Assembly (NCBI GenBank): GCA_947252645.1
Contig: CAMXWF010000008.1
Span: 1 to 64,000 of the forward strand
DNA: 64,000 bases
Source: an uncultured Bacteroidia bacterium
GTDB lineage: Bacteria; Bacteroidota; Bacteroidia; Bacteroidales; CAJPTX01
Direction: 5' to 3'
In this document: positions 43,700 through 52,393 of the stretch, one piece after another
Numbering within the stretch: position 1 is the stretch's first letter
Layout: the number at the start of each line of letters is the position of its first letter
Program-made: the position numbers and the translations under genes
Notes under the pieces: generated by a model
The model's database searches: none
Told to the model about the DNA's origin: nothing
What the model saw: the letters and a program-made list of their open reading frames with translations, nothing else

Positions 43700-46600
43700 C
43701 TAGCGCGCGTGCGATTTGAGTACCATAAGCTTAGTACTCGCCACGGGGAGGCCGTTGTGGAGGAGGAGTAGGAGATAGATCCCCGTGGGCAGGGAGGCCG
43801 TAGAGAGTTGGCAACCGTAGCCCTGGGGGTAGTTGCTCAGCTGTATAAGGCCCCCCGTGGGGCTTAGGAGCGCCGCCTGGTCAAAGGCAACCCTCGCCTG
43901 GACGTAGGTATACTCATCGGCTGGCATGGGGTAGCAGTGGATGGCGGGCTCATGGGGCCGCCGCTCAAGGGTATAGGGCACTGGGGGCGCCTGCTGCTTG
44001 GTTAGGCGCAGCGCGGTATGGAGGGGATAATAGCCCGAGGCCTCTATAAGGAGCTGGTAGGCCCCGTTGGGGAGCTCGAGATAGGCCTCGCCCTGGGGGT
44101 TAGTGTAGACCGCTGGCGCACCCTGCACCGCCACCTTGGCATGGGCCAGGCGGGCGCCGTGGCTGCCGTAGACCACCAGGAGACGGGGGGTTGTGGGCGG
44201 CAGGCGCAGGTTGACCGTGTAGTGCGTCTGATTGGGCGACACGGGGAGGTAGATCACCGTATCACGGTAGAACTGGGAAGAGAAGTGCAAGCCCTGCACG
44301 CCGGCATAGACCGAGAGGCGGGCGCGCCCCTCTGCGTTGAGCGCCTGGAGATGCCCATCGTAGCGGACAAAGAGCGAGTCGTCTGCGGTGCCTGCGGGGC
44401 CTTGGGCCACCACCTCCACCTCGAAGGGCAGCTCCACGACGTAGCTACACCGGGGCCTATAGTCTAGACTTTTGGCCTCGGTGCGGTTGCTGGCCACGTT
44501 GTAGCCTGCCCAGCTTGGTGCGCGCTCACAGGGCTCTTGGCCCACGGTATAGCGCGGCTCGGGGATGGCGCGGCGGGAGTAGATGGTCAGGTCGTAGGTG
44601 CCCGTACTGTGTAGCAAGAAAGGCTCCACGGCAAGCTCCACTTGATTGCGCCCTGGCTGCAGCACGACCTCCTGCCCTTGTCCCAATTGCTCTAGGGAAA
44701 GGTAGTCATCCTCTTCGGGGCCATTGCGCGTAAGCTCGCGGACCTGAGTCCACACGGTCCCCAACGCCATGGGCGCAGGGGTAGGGTTCCACACGTCCAG
44801 GGCAATGGCCCGCAGCTTGCCCTCCCGGGGTACGAGGGCGTGGCCCGACTCCTCGAAGCGGCATGAGAGCAAGCCTTCTTGCGTGGCGAATGGATAGCTC
44901 GGGGTGATATTTTCCTGCCCCGCGTAGGGCATGCCATAGGGTAGGAGGAATGTGTGCAGCTCTTCTGCGCCCAGGGAAGACCATAGGTGGAGCGCACAGG
45001 GGATCAGGGCGCCCGCGGGATGCGGCGTGGAGAGCCTGAGCGCAACCTCTAGCGTACGCTGATCTCGGGGGGCAAAGGGGCCTCCTAGCGCCTTCGCGGG
45101 GATAGCTATGGTGGGCTCTCCAGCGATGGTGAGTTCAGCACGGGTTATCGTCTGCGACTGCTGGCCCCGGTAGTGTAGCCGGAGGGCCAGCGTGGCTGAC
45201 TCGCCAGCGGAAAGTTGGCCGTCGGCATTGCCATCGCGCAGGAGAGCGGAGGAAGCCAGGAAGAAGTCATTTTGCGCAACGATGAGGGGCATCCTGAGCC
45301 AGCCCAGCACGTGCTGGTCATCGAATGCCACGAGTTCCAGCGTGAGGCGCCCCTGATGCTTAGCTGCCACGGAGGCCGGGAAGGTGAACTCTAGTTTTTC
45401 TGACCCTACGCCGCCCACGGGGAGCTCGGGCAGGGTGGCTGGGATGGGGGTGAGCTTGTAGCCCGCTCGGTCGGCAAGCCAGGCCTGTACCTGTGTGCCC
45501 GCTGGGATGGGCGCGTGCCCTGCATTCCGATAGCCCAGCTGGAGTTTGACGAGGGGCTCGGGGAGCGGGACGCCCTGGCTGTCTTCTAGGATACGCTGGG
45601 CCAGGGGCACCTCGAACTCAATGCGGCTCTGGGAGGCACTGCGCACGGGGATGGCCTCCTGATGCCAGGGGCGGGCGTTGGCGTGGTAGGCCATGACCTC
45701 CAGCGTGTCGTCCTCCTGGAGGTCGGGGAGCGGCACGCAGGCTACGCCCTGGCGGACGTAGGCCGAGACGTAGGCTACCGCGGTGTGTTGCCTGCGCACG
45801 CAGACGGTCACGCAGGTGCTATCGGGCAGGCCCTGCACCATGTAGTAGCGCTCGGTAGGCCCTGGGGAGAGCATGGACTTGGCGCTGAGGGCGGTGCTGG
45901 GTGCGCACTGCACCCGCAGGGTGGGGTCGCCGAAGAGATTCCACACATTGGCCGTAAGGCGGGCCTCCACGTTGGGAAAGGTGAGGAGCATGGCTTTAGT
46001 GCCCTCGTAGAAGAGTTCCCCTAGGGTGAGCGCACGATGCCATTTGGACCCCATGGCCAGTCGCTGGGCAATGGCTTCCTGGGCGCGCATGGGTTCGACC
46101 CAGTAGATTTGGTCGCTGGCCCCGGTAAATGCGAGCGCACCGCCGCCTTGGGGGACCTGGAGCCAGGCCTCGGCAAAGCTCGGGGCCGGGGTCGGGATGC
46201 CATTGTCGCAGGAAGCAGAGAAGATGATGGGGCAGCGCCCTAGGTTGCGGAGCTGCAGGACAGCGGGGGTGAAGAGACTGGAGGTAAGCCACCCCGTCTG
46301 CACGCCGTGCCCCACGTAGAAGAGGGTGCCGCGCCCGGACTCTACGGCCTCTACAACCTGCTCGGTTGGCACGTTGCTTGCGCTGTTGGGGGGGGTGAGG
46401 AGCTGGCCTTGAGGGAAGCCGCCGTTGCTGAGGATGTCGAGCAGGTAGCGGGCATGTTGGGCATCGGTGCGGTTGGCATACCCCGTGCCTAACTCGGCGC
46501 TAGCTACCGCCAGAGACGCCAAGGGCCAGGTGTCGGTGGTGGGTAGCTGCGACTCATAGTAGATAGTGCGCTTGAGCATCATGCTGAGCTCATCGGGCGT

Positions 46601-47602
46601 GCGAGCCGGGAGGCGCCCCACGTAGACATCGTTGACGGCATCAGCTCCCGCAAGCCGCCCGTAGGCCACGTCGCTCTCGCTACCTCCGCCATAGCTTTGT
46701 CGACGAAGCGAGGGGAGCTTTTGAAAGTCGCCCAGCAGAAGGATGTAGCGCAGCTGGGGGTGCGCCTGATAGCGTGCCTGGATGGCGGCCTTAAGGGTGG
46801 TGGTGTCGTGCACGGGCAGCGGGCTACCAGGCGCCCCGAAGGGGAGTACCTCCACCTGGAGGCCCTGCATGCGCTTGAAATGGAGGTAGCTGGTCAGTGC
46901 CCCCTGGAGTTCCTCGGGGACCACCACCAGCATCTGCGCGCTGCCGTTGCCTTGGGCCCCCTGCAGGGGCGTATGCGAACCTGGCTCGCTGGGGCGCTGG
47001 GTGCGGGGCGGCCTGTGGGTGGCGGGGTGGGCATCCCAGGCTATGGCCACGGTGGTGGTGCGGGAGAGCGAAAGGAGATCTCCGCGACCCACAAAGCGGA
47101 AAGGGCAAAGGCGGAGGGAAGAACTCAGCGTGCCCCTAAAGTTGAAGCTTGAGCCCACGGCCACAGGGGACGCCGGATAGGGCGAGGAGGAGACATAGGC
47201 CGGGCCATAGCGGAAGGTGAGGGTGTCGCGGCGCGCATTGGCACTCAGGGCCCCGTACGAGGGCCTAACGGGCATCTGGGCCAGTGGCCGGAAATCCGAC
47301 TCCAGGAGGTGGACGCGCGGGTTCTCCCCCACCCCATCGACTCGGAGCGAGATCCAGGGGAGGGCCGGCGTGCCAACCTTCAGGTCCTCGTAGGCGCCCG
47401 CAATCCTGGGGCTTACCAACGCAACCCCCCGGTAGGTGTCGGACAGGGTGTCGAGCGCGTAGCGGTCTACACGGAGTTGGTAGACCAGGGAGTCATCGGC
47501 GCGGTAAAGGAGCTGCCAGTGGTAGCCCGCAGGCAGCTGGGCGCCGAGGAGACTCGGGGCGAGAAGCAGGGCAAGGGGGAGCAGCAACCTACAGGCTCGC
47601 AT
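43700..47602 (-). CDS. porU: PorU, type IX secretion sortase (gingipain-like C25 peptidase)
   Basis: About 1300 residues from the ATG at 47602, giving the signal MRACRLLLPLALLLAPSLLGA; an ATG at 47641 adds 13 residues. The frame extends upstream into ispF but that part is not used. Peptidase C25 domain about 240-600: catalytic His in YVGHGVQTG (about 432) and Cys in FSASCDNG (about 462). A large beta-rich middle follows, with a sorting-like C-terminal domain at the end. PorU removes C-terminal sorting domains of cargo and links them to A-LPS at the cell surface, together with PorV. It is encoded 68 bp after ispF and in the same direction as porV. P. gingivalis PorU is about 1158 residues, so this one is longer. 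Confidence 0.9.
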   Translation of the reverse strand: MRACRLLLPLALLLAPSLLGAQLPAGYHWQLLYRADDSLVYQLRVDRYALDTLSDTYRGVALVSPRIAGAYEDLKVGTPALPWISLRVDGVGENPRVHLLESDFRPLAQMPVRPSYGALSANARRDTLTFRYGPAYVSSSPYPASPVAVGSSFNFRGTLSSSLRLCPFRFVGRGDLLSLSRTTTVAIAWDAHPATHRPPRTQRPSEPGSHTPLQGAQGNGSAQMLVVVPEELQGALTSYLHFKRMQGLQVEVLPFGAPGSPLPVHDTTTLKAAIQARYQAHPQLRYILLLGDFQKLPSLRRQSYGGGSESDVAYGRLAGADAVNDVYVGRLPARTPDELSMMLKRTIYYESQLPTTDTWPLASLAVASAELGTGYANRTDAQHARYLLDILSNGGFPQGQLLTPPNSASNVPTEQVVEAVESGRGTLFYVGHGVQTGWLTSSLFTPAVLQLRNLGRCPIIFSASCDNGIPTPAPSFAEAWLQVPQGGGALAFTGASDQIYWVEPMRAQEAIAQRLAMGSKWHRALTLGELFYEGTKAMLLTFPNVEARLTANVWNLFGDPTLRVQCAPSTALSAKSMLSPGPTERYYMVQGLPDSTCVTVCVRRQHTAVAYVSAYVRQGVACVPLPDLQEDDTLEVMAYHANARPWHQEAIPVRSASQSRIEFEVPLAQRILEDSQGVPLPEPLVKLQLGYRNAGHAPIPAGTQVQAWLADRAGYKLTPIPATLPELPVGGVGSEKLEFTFPASVAAKHQGRLTLELVAFDDQHVLGWLRMPLIVAQNDFFLASSALLRDGNADGQLSAGESATLALRLHYRGQQSQTITRAELTIAGEPTIAIPAKALGGPFAPRDQRTLEVALRLSTPHPAGALIPCALHLWSSLGAEELHTFLLPYGMPYAGQENITPSYPFATQEGLLSCRFEESGHALVPREGKLRAIALDVWNPTPAPMALGTVWTQVRELTRNGPEEDDYLSLEQLGQGQEVVLQPGRNQVELAVEPFLLHSTGTYDLTIYSRRAIPEPRYTVGQEPCERAPSWAGYNVASNRTEAKSLDYRPRCSYVVELPFEVEVVAQGPAGTADDSLFVRYDGHLQALNAEGRARLSVYAGVQGLHFSSQFYRDTVIYLPVSPNQTHYTVNLRLPPTTPRLLVVYGSHGARLAHAKVAVQGAPAVYTNPQGEAYLELPNGAYQLLIEASGYYPLHTALRLTKQQAPPVPYTLERRPHEPAIHCYPMPADEYTYVQARVAFDQAALLSPTGGLIQLSNYPQGYGCQLSTASLPTGIYLLLLLHNGLPVASTKLMVLKSHAR

Positions 47603-47669
47603 CGCGGGGAGGTGCGCTCGACAAGCAGTGGCACGTAGCATGGCTGGAGGCCCTGGGGAAAAAGCTGGT

Positions 47670-48161
47670 CTAGCCGCGCTGCAGCAGGACGACCACATAG
47701 CATGCGACCCCGTCTCCGCTGCCTACAAACCCCATGCCTTCGCTGGTAGTAGCCTTGAGGCTCACGGCCTCTTGGGGCACCGAGAGCAACTCGGCCACCT
47801 GGGCGCGCATGGCAGGGACGTAGGGGGCGATCTTGGGCCGCTCGAGCAGGAGGGTCATATCGACATTGACCACCGCCCAGCCGGCCTTCTGCACCATGGC
47901 CAGGGTGCGGTGGGTCAGGTTGCTGCTGGCAATCCCGGCGAACTCGGGGCTGGTGTCGGGGAAGTGGTGGCCGATATCGCCGAGCGCGGCAGCACCCAAG
48001 AGGGCATCGCAGAGCGCGTGGAGGCAGACATCACCATCGGAGTGCGCCAGGGGGCCAAAATCGCTCGTGACCTCCACTCCGCAGAGCAGGAAGCGCCGCC
48101 CCCCCACCAGGCGATGCACATCGTAGCCAAAACCAACCCTAAAGGGAGAACTAACCGCCAT
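47670..48161 (-). CDS. ispF: 2-C-methyl-D-erythritol 2,4-cyclodiphosphate synthase
   Basis: 163 residues. RVGFGYDVHRLVGG with the metal-binding Asp and His, LAHSDGDVCLHALCDALLGA, GDIGHHFPDTSPEF, and the C-terminal NLKATTSEGMGF-type motif (here LKATTSEGMGFVGSGDGVAC). It catalyses the fifth step of the MEP pathway for isoprenoids. It lies between porV and porU, 26 bp after porV, so it is likely transcribed with the secretion genes. Confidence 0.95.
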   Translation of the reverse strand: MAVSSPFRVGFGYDVHRLVGGRRFLLCGVEVTSDFGPLAHSDGDVCLHALCDALLGAAALGDIGHHFPDTSPEFAGIASSNLTHRTLAMVQKAGWAVVNVDMTLLLERPKIAPYVPAMRAQVAELLSVPQEAVSLKATTSEGMGFVGSGDGVACYVVVLLQRG

Positions 48162-48187
48162 AGCGTATACCTTTCATTCAATCAGCA

Positions 48188-49399
48188 CTACTCTTCGACC
48201 TCGGAAGAGGATTTCTTTTCAGGTTTCTTGAAGTTGACCATCAGGGAGAAGCGCACGGTGTGGGCCAATGGGCTATTGAAGCCGGCCGTGGGGATGAGGT
48301 AGGAGGCATCGAGGGTGAAAACGTTGTAGCTCACTCCGAGGCCAAGGGTGACGTACTGGCGGCCCCCCTTGCTCTGGTGTTCAAAAAAGTAGCCCCCCCG
48401 GAGGGCGAACTGTCGGGCATAGGAGTATTCGAGCCCCAGGCCCCAATAGACCTCGTGCCACTCCTCGCTGAAGCCCCCAGGGGCATCGTAGAAGGACTGG
48501 AACATGCCCGTGACCACGCCCACATCGGGGTCTTTTCCTCGGATGATGTCGCCTTGGATGTTGCGCTGGGGCGGCGTGGGCACCATGAGCTTGGAGGCCT
48601 CGAGGTTGAGGGATAGGAGATTATACTGGTCGAGCATCATGGAGCAGCGGCCGCCCACGCGGAGTGTGATGGGGATAAAGCTCTTGTAGACATCGTTGTA
48701 GGAGATCTTAGAGCCCATATTGGTGAAGGCTAGGCCAAAGGCCATCTCCATGGGGATTTTCCTGATTTCAAAGGGCCGCTGGTAGTAGAGGGCGACATCG
48801 GCAGCGTAGGACATGCCGGCCTTCGCGGAGCCGATGGAGTTGTTCTGGGCGTAGCCCCCGGTGAGGTCGGAGCGGATGAAGCGGAAGGCCACGCCGCCCG
48901 TGAAGTCGTCGATGAAGCGGCGGGAGTAGCCTAGGTCGATGGCGAACTCGTTGGGGTTGTGCGTCTGCATGATGCGGCCCTCATAGTCGGTGAACTGCAT
49001 GGTGCCCAGGGCAAAATAGCGTACGGAGGCGGAGACGGCCTGCCAATCGTCGATGCGGTAGTAGCCCGCGAGGTACATCAGGTTGATGTTGGCCTTGAGG
49101 TGGGCCAGCCAGGGGACGTAGGAGAGGCTCACGCCCCATCGGGTGGGGACGAGGGCGTACTTGGCCAGGTTCCAGTGCTGGCTATTGACGTCGGGCTGGG
49201 TGGCCACGCCAAGATCGCCCATGCCGGCAGCCCGCGAGTCGGGCGCGATGGTGAGGAGCGGGACGGCCACGTGGATCAGATTGCGCCGGGGGGTGCGGTC
49301 GGCGCGCCCGTCTATCTCCTTGATGGAGATGGTACCCTGCCCCCAGAGCATCGTGCTGAGTAAAAGCGCCACAGCTACCAAGATACCACGCCTATGCAT
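48188..49399 (-). CDS. porV: PorV (LptO), type IX outer-membrane barrel
   Basis: 403 residues. Signal peptide (ILVAVALLLSTMLWGQ), then the FadL-like barrel N terminus VAVPLLTIAPDSRAAGMGDL, diagnostic of PorV, and the DVNSQHWNLAKYA segment. Many strands with aromatic girdles; C terminus FSLMVNFKKP. PorV carries cargo from the translocon to PorU at the cell surface and is required for A-LPS modification. First gene of a porV-ispF-porU group. Confidence 0.92.
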   Translation of the reverse strand: MHRRGILVAVALLLSTMLWGQGTISIKEIDGRADRTPRRNLIHVAVPLLTIAPDSRAAGMGDLGVATQPDVNSQHWNLAKYALVPTRWGVSLSYVPWLAHLKANINLMYLAGYYRIDDWQAVSASVRYFALGTMQFTDYEGRIMQTHNPNEFAIDLGYSRRFIDDFTGGVAFRFIRSDLTGGYAQNNSIGSAKAGMSYAADVALYYQRPFEIRKIPMEMAFGLAFTNMGSKISYNDVYKSFIPITLRVGGRCSMMLDQYNLLSLNLEASKLMVPTPPQRNIQGDIIRGKDPDVGVVTGMFQSFYDAPGGFSEEWHEVYWGLGLEYSYARQFALRGGYFFEHQSKGGRQYVTLGLGVSYNVFTLDASYLIPTAGFNSPLAHTVRFSLMVNFKKPEKKSSSEVEE

Positions 49400-49532
49400 A
49401 CAGTCTACGCTTTTTTTCAGTCGGGCGGGGCAGGGTCAGCGCAACGCCATACGGCCCCAGAGCCCGAAGAGATCCGCTGGCAATTTTACGGATTTTCTGC
49501 GACATTGCCGCATGACGCTTGCGTATAATCGT

Positions 49533-49540
49533 TACCTTCG
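49533..49540 (+). promoter_or_regulatory. -7 element (TACCTTCG) for ybgC
   Basis: TACCTTCG; start near 49547, about 38 nt before the ATG at 49585. The region also contains TATAAT eight bases upstream of the box. Confidence 0.5.
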
Positions 49541-49572
49541 CGGCGTGCGAGGGGGCTGCAAAGCCTCGATAT

Positions 49573-49580
49573 AAGGAGGA
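49573..49580 (+). promoter_or_regulatory. Strong Shine-Dalgarno (AAGGAGGA) before ybgC
   Basis: A near-perfect anti-16S match ends 4 bases before the ATG at 49585. Most genes in this window, as in the phylum generally, lack one. Confidence 0.7.
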
Positions 49581-49584
49581 GTAA

Positions 49585-50058
49585 ATGGAGTATAGCCATC
49601 AGGAACTATATGGTGGGGATGTGCGTGCGCTGCGCATGGTGCATACTACGCGCATACGGGTACGCTATGGGGAGACCGATGCCATGGGCTACGTGTATTA
49701 TGGTAACTACGGTCAGTACCTCGAGGTGGCGCGTACCGAGGCGATGCGGGCTGTTGGCGTGGTATACAACGAGATGGAGCAGCAGGGGGTGATGATGCCC
49801 GTGCGGGAGATGCACCTGAAATACCGTCAGGCAGCCCACTACGACGATGTGCTGGATATAGTGACGGGTGTGTGGCAATACGCCGGGGCCTCAATGATCT
49901 TCGGGTACAACATTGAGCAGGCCCGCGATGGGTCGCTGGTGCTCTTTGCGCAGACCAACATGGCCTTTATCGACAGGCAGAGCCGCCGCCCCGTGCGCAT
50001 CCCGGGTGCGCTCCGCGAGCAGCTTGAGCAGGCCTTCGCGCGGCCTGCGGCCCAGTAG
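49585..50058 (+). CDS. YbgC/FadM-type acyl-CoA thioesterase (hotdog fold)
   Basis: 157 residues. Motif RVRYGETDAMGYVYYGNYGQYLEVARTE is the 4-hydroxybenzoyl-CoA thioesterase-like core; TDAMG retains the catalytic Asp, while the His commonly seen in the VYHANY context is a Tyr (VYYGNY), as in many relatives in this phylum. It hydrolyses short to medium acyl-CoA in the cytoplasm. Strong Shine-Dalgarno; about 30 bp before cls in the same direction, and both act on lipid precursors or membrane lipids. Confidence 0.85.
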   Translation: MEYSHQELYGGDVRALRMVHTTRIRVRYGETDAMGYVYYGNYGQYLEVARTEAMRAVGVVYNEMEQQGVMMPVREMHLKYRQAAHYDDVLDIVTGVWQYAGASMIFGYNIEQARDGSLVLFAQTNMAFIDRQSRRPVRIPGALREQLEQAFARPAAQ

Positions 50059-50087
50059 CATGACGGGGGTGACACAAGGGGTACACG

Positions 50088-51557
50088 TTGGCTGACATCA
50101 TCGGCTTCACGGCGAGCTGGAGCAGCGTGGTCACGGTGGTCTACGCGCTGACCATCGCGGTGACGGTGCTGATTGTCATTTTGGACAACCACAACCCCAC
50201 CAAGGCGCTGCTCTGGGTGCTCGTGCTGGTGCTGCTGCCCGTGGGGGGGATGGTGTTCTACATCTTCTTCGGGCGGAATCTGCGGCGGCAACACCTCTAC
50301 AAGCACAAGCCCCAGATCAACGTGTCGAACGTGGCCGCGGAGCTGGCGCCGGTGACCTGCTCGGTGCAGCAGGCCTCGGCGCTGCCCCCGAGTGTGCAGG
50401 AGAACCTCCACGTGGCGCGGCTGCTGGTGAACAACGACAGCTCCCCGATTTTTCGGGGCAACCAGGTGAGCGTCTACCACAGCGGGCAGGAGGCCTTCAC
50501 CGCCCTGCTCGAGGATCTCAGGCAGGCGCGGCGATTTATCCACATGGAGTTCTACATCTTCTCGGCCGATTCGATTGGCCAGGCTGTGGCGGAGGTGCTC
50601 ATTGCGCAGGCGCAGGCGGGCGTGGAGGTGGTGTTGATTTACGATGATGTAGGCAGCTTCATGCTACCCAAAAGGTTCGTGCGCCGGCTGGAGGCCGGGG
50701 GCGTGCGGGCTAAGCCCTTCCAGCGGGTGTTTTTCCCGTGGCTTTCAAGCAAGGTGAACTACCGCAACCACCGGAAGATCGTCGTTGTCGATGGGCAGGT
50801 GGCCCACATGGGCGGGATGAACATTGCAGAAAAATACGTGCTGGGGGATCGCAATCTGGGCCCCTGGCACGACACCCAGCTGCGCATCGTGGGGCCTGCC
50901 GTCCTACCACTGCACCGCATCGTGCTCAAGGACTACGACTTCGTGAATCGCGATGAGCCCCCCAGGGCCGACACCTACCCCTATGTGATGCCCAAGCCGC
51001 TGGGAGAGAACGTGAAGATCCAGGTGGCGGCCAGCGGCCCCGATAGCGACTGGGCCTCCATCATGCATGCCTTCTTCGTGGCCATAGCCAAGGCCCAACG
51101 CTACATCTACATCACCACGCCCTACTTCATCCCCAACGAGAGCATCCTGACGGCCCTACGCACCTCGGCCCTGAGCGGGGTGGACGTGAAACTCCTGCTG
51201 CCCTCCAAGAGCGACAGCGCAGCGGTAAACAAGGCCACCAAGAGCTACATTGGCACCTTGCTGGAGGCCGGGGTGCAGGTCTATCTGTTTAAAAATGGCT
51301 TCAACCACTCAAAGGTCATCCTCGTTGACGGCACTCTGGCCACGGTCGGCTCGGCCAACATGGATATCCGCAGCTTTGAGAACAACTTCGAGGTCTGCTC
51401 CTTCATCTACGACGCGGCCATCACGCGGCAACTCGAGGAGGAGTTCATCCACAACGCGCTGCAGAGCCACCGGGTAAGCCCTGTGGAATGGGGGCAGCGC
51501 CGCTGGCCCGAGCGGCTCGCCCAGGCCGTGGCCCGCTTGTTCAGCCCGCTGTTCTGA
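50088..51557 (+). CDS. cls: Cardiolipin synthase, phospholipase D family
   Basis: 489 residues from a TTG start at 50088; an in-frame stop lies just upstream (TGA at 50070) and no ATG comes before the membrane helices, so TTG is the best start. Two N-terminal membrane helices, then two PLD domains: first HKD motif YRNHRKIVVVDGQVAHMGG (about 225-243) and second NHSKVILVDGTLATVGSANM (about 406-425). It joins two phosphatidylglycerols, or PG with another lipid, to make cardiolipin. Co-directional with ybgC, 29 bp apart. Confidence 0.93.
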   Translation: MADIIGFTASWSSVVTVVYALTIAVTVLIVILDNHNPTKALLWVLVLVLLPVGGMVFYIFFGRNLRRQHLYKHKPQINVSNVAAELAPVTCSVQQASALPPSVQENLHVARLLVNNDSSPIFRGNQVSVYHSGQEAFTALLEDLRQARRFIHMEFYIFSADSIGQAVAEVLIAQAQAGVEVVLIYDDVGSFMLPKRFVRRLEAGGVRAKPFQRVFFPWLSSKVNYRNHRKIVVVDGQVAHMGGMNIAEKYVLGDRNLGPWHDTQLRIVGPAVLPLHRIVLKDYDFVNRDEPPRADTYPYVMPKPLGENVKIQVAASGPDSDWASIMHAFFVAIAKAQRYIYITTPYFIPNESILTALRTSALSGVDVKLLLPSKSDSAAVNKATKSYIGTLLEAGVQVYLFKNGFNHSKVILVDGTLATVGSANMDIRSFENNFEVCSFIYDAAITRQLEEEFIHNALQSHRVSPVEWGQRRWPERLAQAVARLFSPLF

Positions 51558-51869
51558 GCGGTGGCTACGCGGGGCTAGAAGGTCGCTAGAAAGACATTAT
51601 TGGACAACGCGCATACGAGAAGGCTCGCTGCGCTCCGTTACCCTATGCCCTTGGGCTAGCTGCACGCCTAGAGTAGGCTGTGGGAGCATCCATCGTGACC
51701 CGTGGGCTGGCAGTAGCCACGCGGCACGAACCGCCCCACAGGCCCCCGTAGCCGTAAGCTGGGCTGGAGGCGCACCTGCGGCCGACAGCACTCGACCAGC
51801 TAGCGCACCACCTGGCGCGTGCCCCCGAGGAGTCCACTGCGTAGGCTTGAGGGGCGCCGGGAAGCCAGG
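51558..51869. other. Intergenic region between convergent cls and the PAS gene
   Basis: About 310 bp; no gene, RNA or terminator hairpin with a T-run seen. Confidence 0.5.
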
Positions 51870-52220
51870 CTAGCTCCTGACGTAGTTGGGCATGTTGTCG
51901 GGGAGCACCATGGAAAACTCGATGAGGCCTTGAACCTGACCGTTCTTTTTCCAGGGGGTCTGGTAGATGAGCTTGTGCTGGCCGCGCTTGTCGATGGTGT
52001 AGACGTGGGTCTGGCCTTCCATGAGCATCTCAATGATGGCCCGGGAGTGCTCATTGTGGCAGGCTCGCACCTGCTGCCCCACAAGCTGCTTACCCCCACC
52101 ACCAGCGTTGACCTTCGCCGAGGCCTGGTTAAGGTAGATGATGTTGCCCTCACGGTCGGTGATGGTGATTGAGACGTTGAGCTCCTCCAAGAGTTCTTCC
52201 ACTGAAAGATTTAGCTCCAT
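51870..52220 (-). CDS. Small single PAS-domain protein
   Basis: 116 residues from the ATG at 52220 (MELNLSVEELLEELNVSITI); the open frame upstream lies before the promoter and is not used. One PAS fold: ITDREGNIIYLNQASAKVN, then LVGQQVRACHNEHSRAIIEM and VQGLIEFSMVLPD. The CH-x2-HS segment resembles PAS domains of the DUF438 type. No output domain, so it may be a partner of another protein or a free sensor. Has its own TACCTTTG promoter, divergent from the asmA promoter. Confidence 0.72.
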   Translation of the reverse strand: MELNLSVEELLEELNVSITITDREGNIIYLNQASAKVNAGGGGKQLVGQQVRACHNEHSRAIIEMLMEGQTHVYTIDKRGQHKLIYQTPWKKNGQVQGLIEFSMVLPDNMPNYVRS

Positions 52221-52269
52221 GATGGTATGACTACGCGGGCTACTAGTCCAAGTGTGCCCCGCCGCGGGG

Positions 52270-52277
52270 CAAAGGTA
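52270..52277 (-). promoter_or_regulatory. -7 element (TACCTTTG) for the PAS gene
   Basis: Minus-strand TACCTTTG; start near 52263, about 43 nt before the ATG at 52220. Confidence 0.55.
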
Positions 52278-52343
52278 GTGAATCTGTAGGCAGGTCAAAG
52301 GGCTAGGGCTCTGGCGTAGGAGTAGGATAGAGCAGAATTGGTG

Positions 52344-52351
52344 TATCTTCG
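52344..52351 (+). promoter_or_regulatory. -7 element (TATCTTCG) for asmA
   Basis: TATCTTCG fits TAnnTTYG; start near 52358, 36 nt before the ATG at 52394. Divergent with the PAS promoter 67 bp away. Confidence 0.45.
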
Positions 52352-52393
52352 CGGGCGGATAGGCGTGGTATAGATTCAAAGTCAAAGTCAGCC

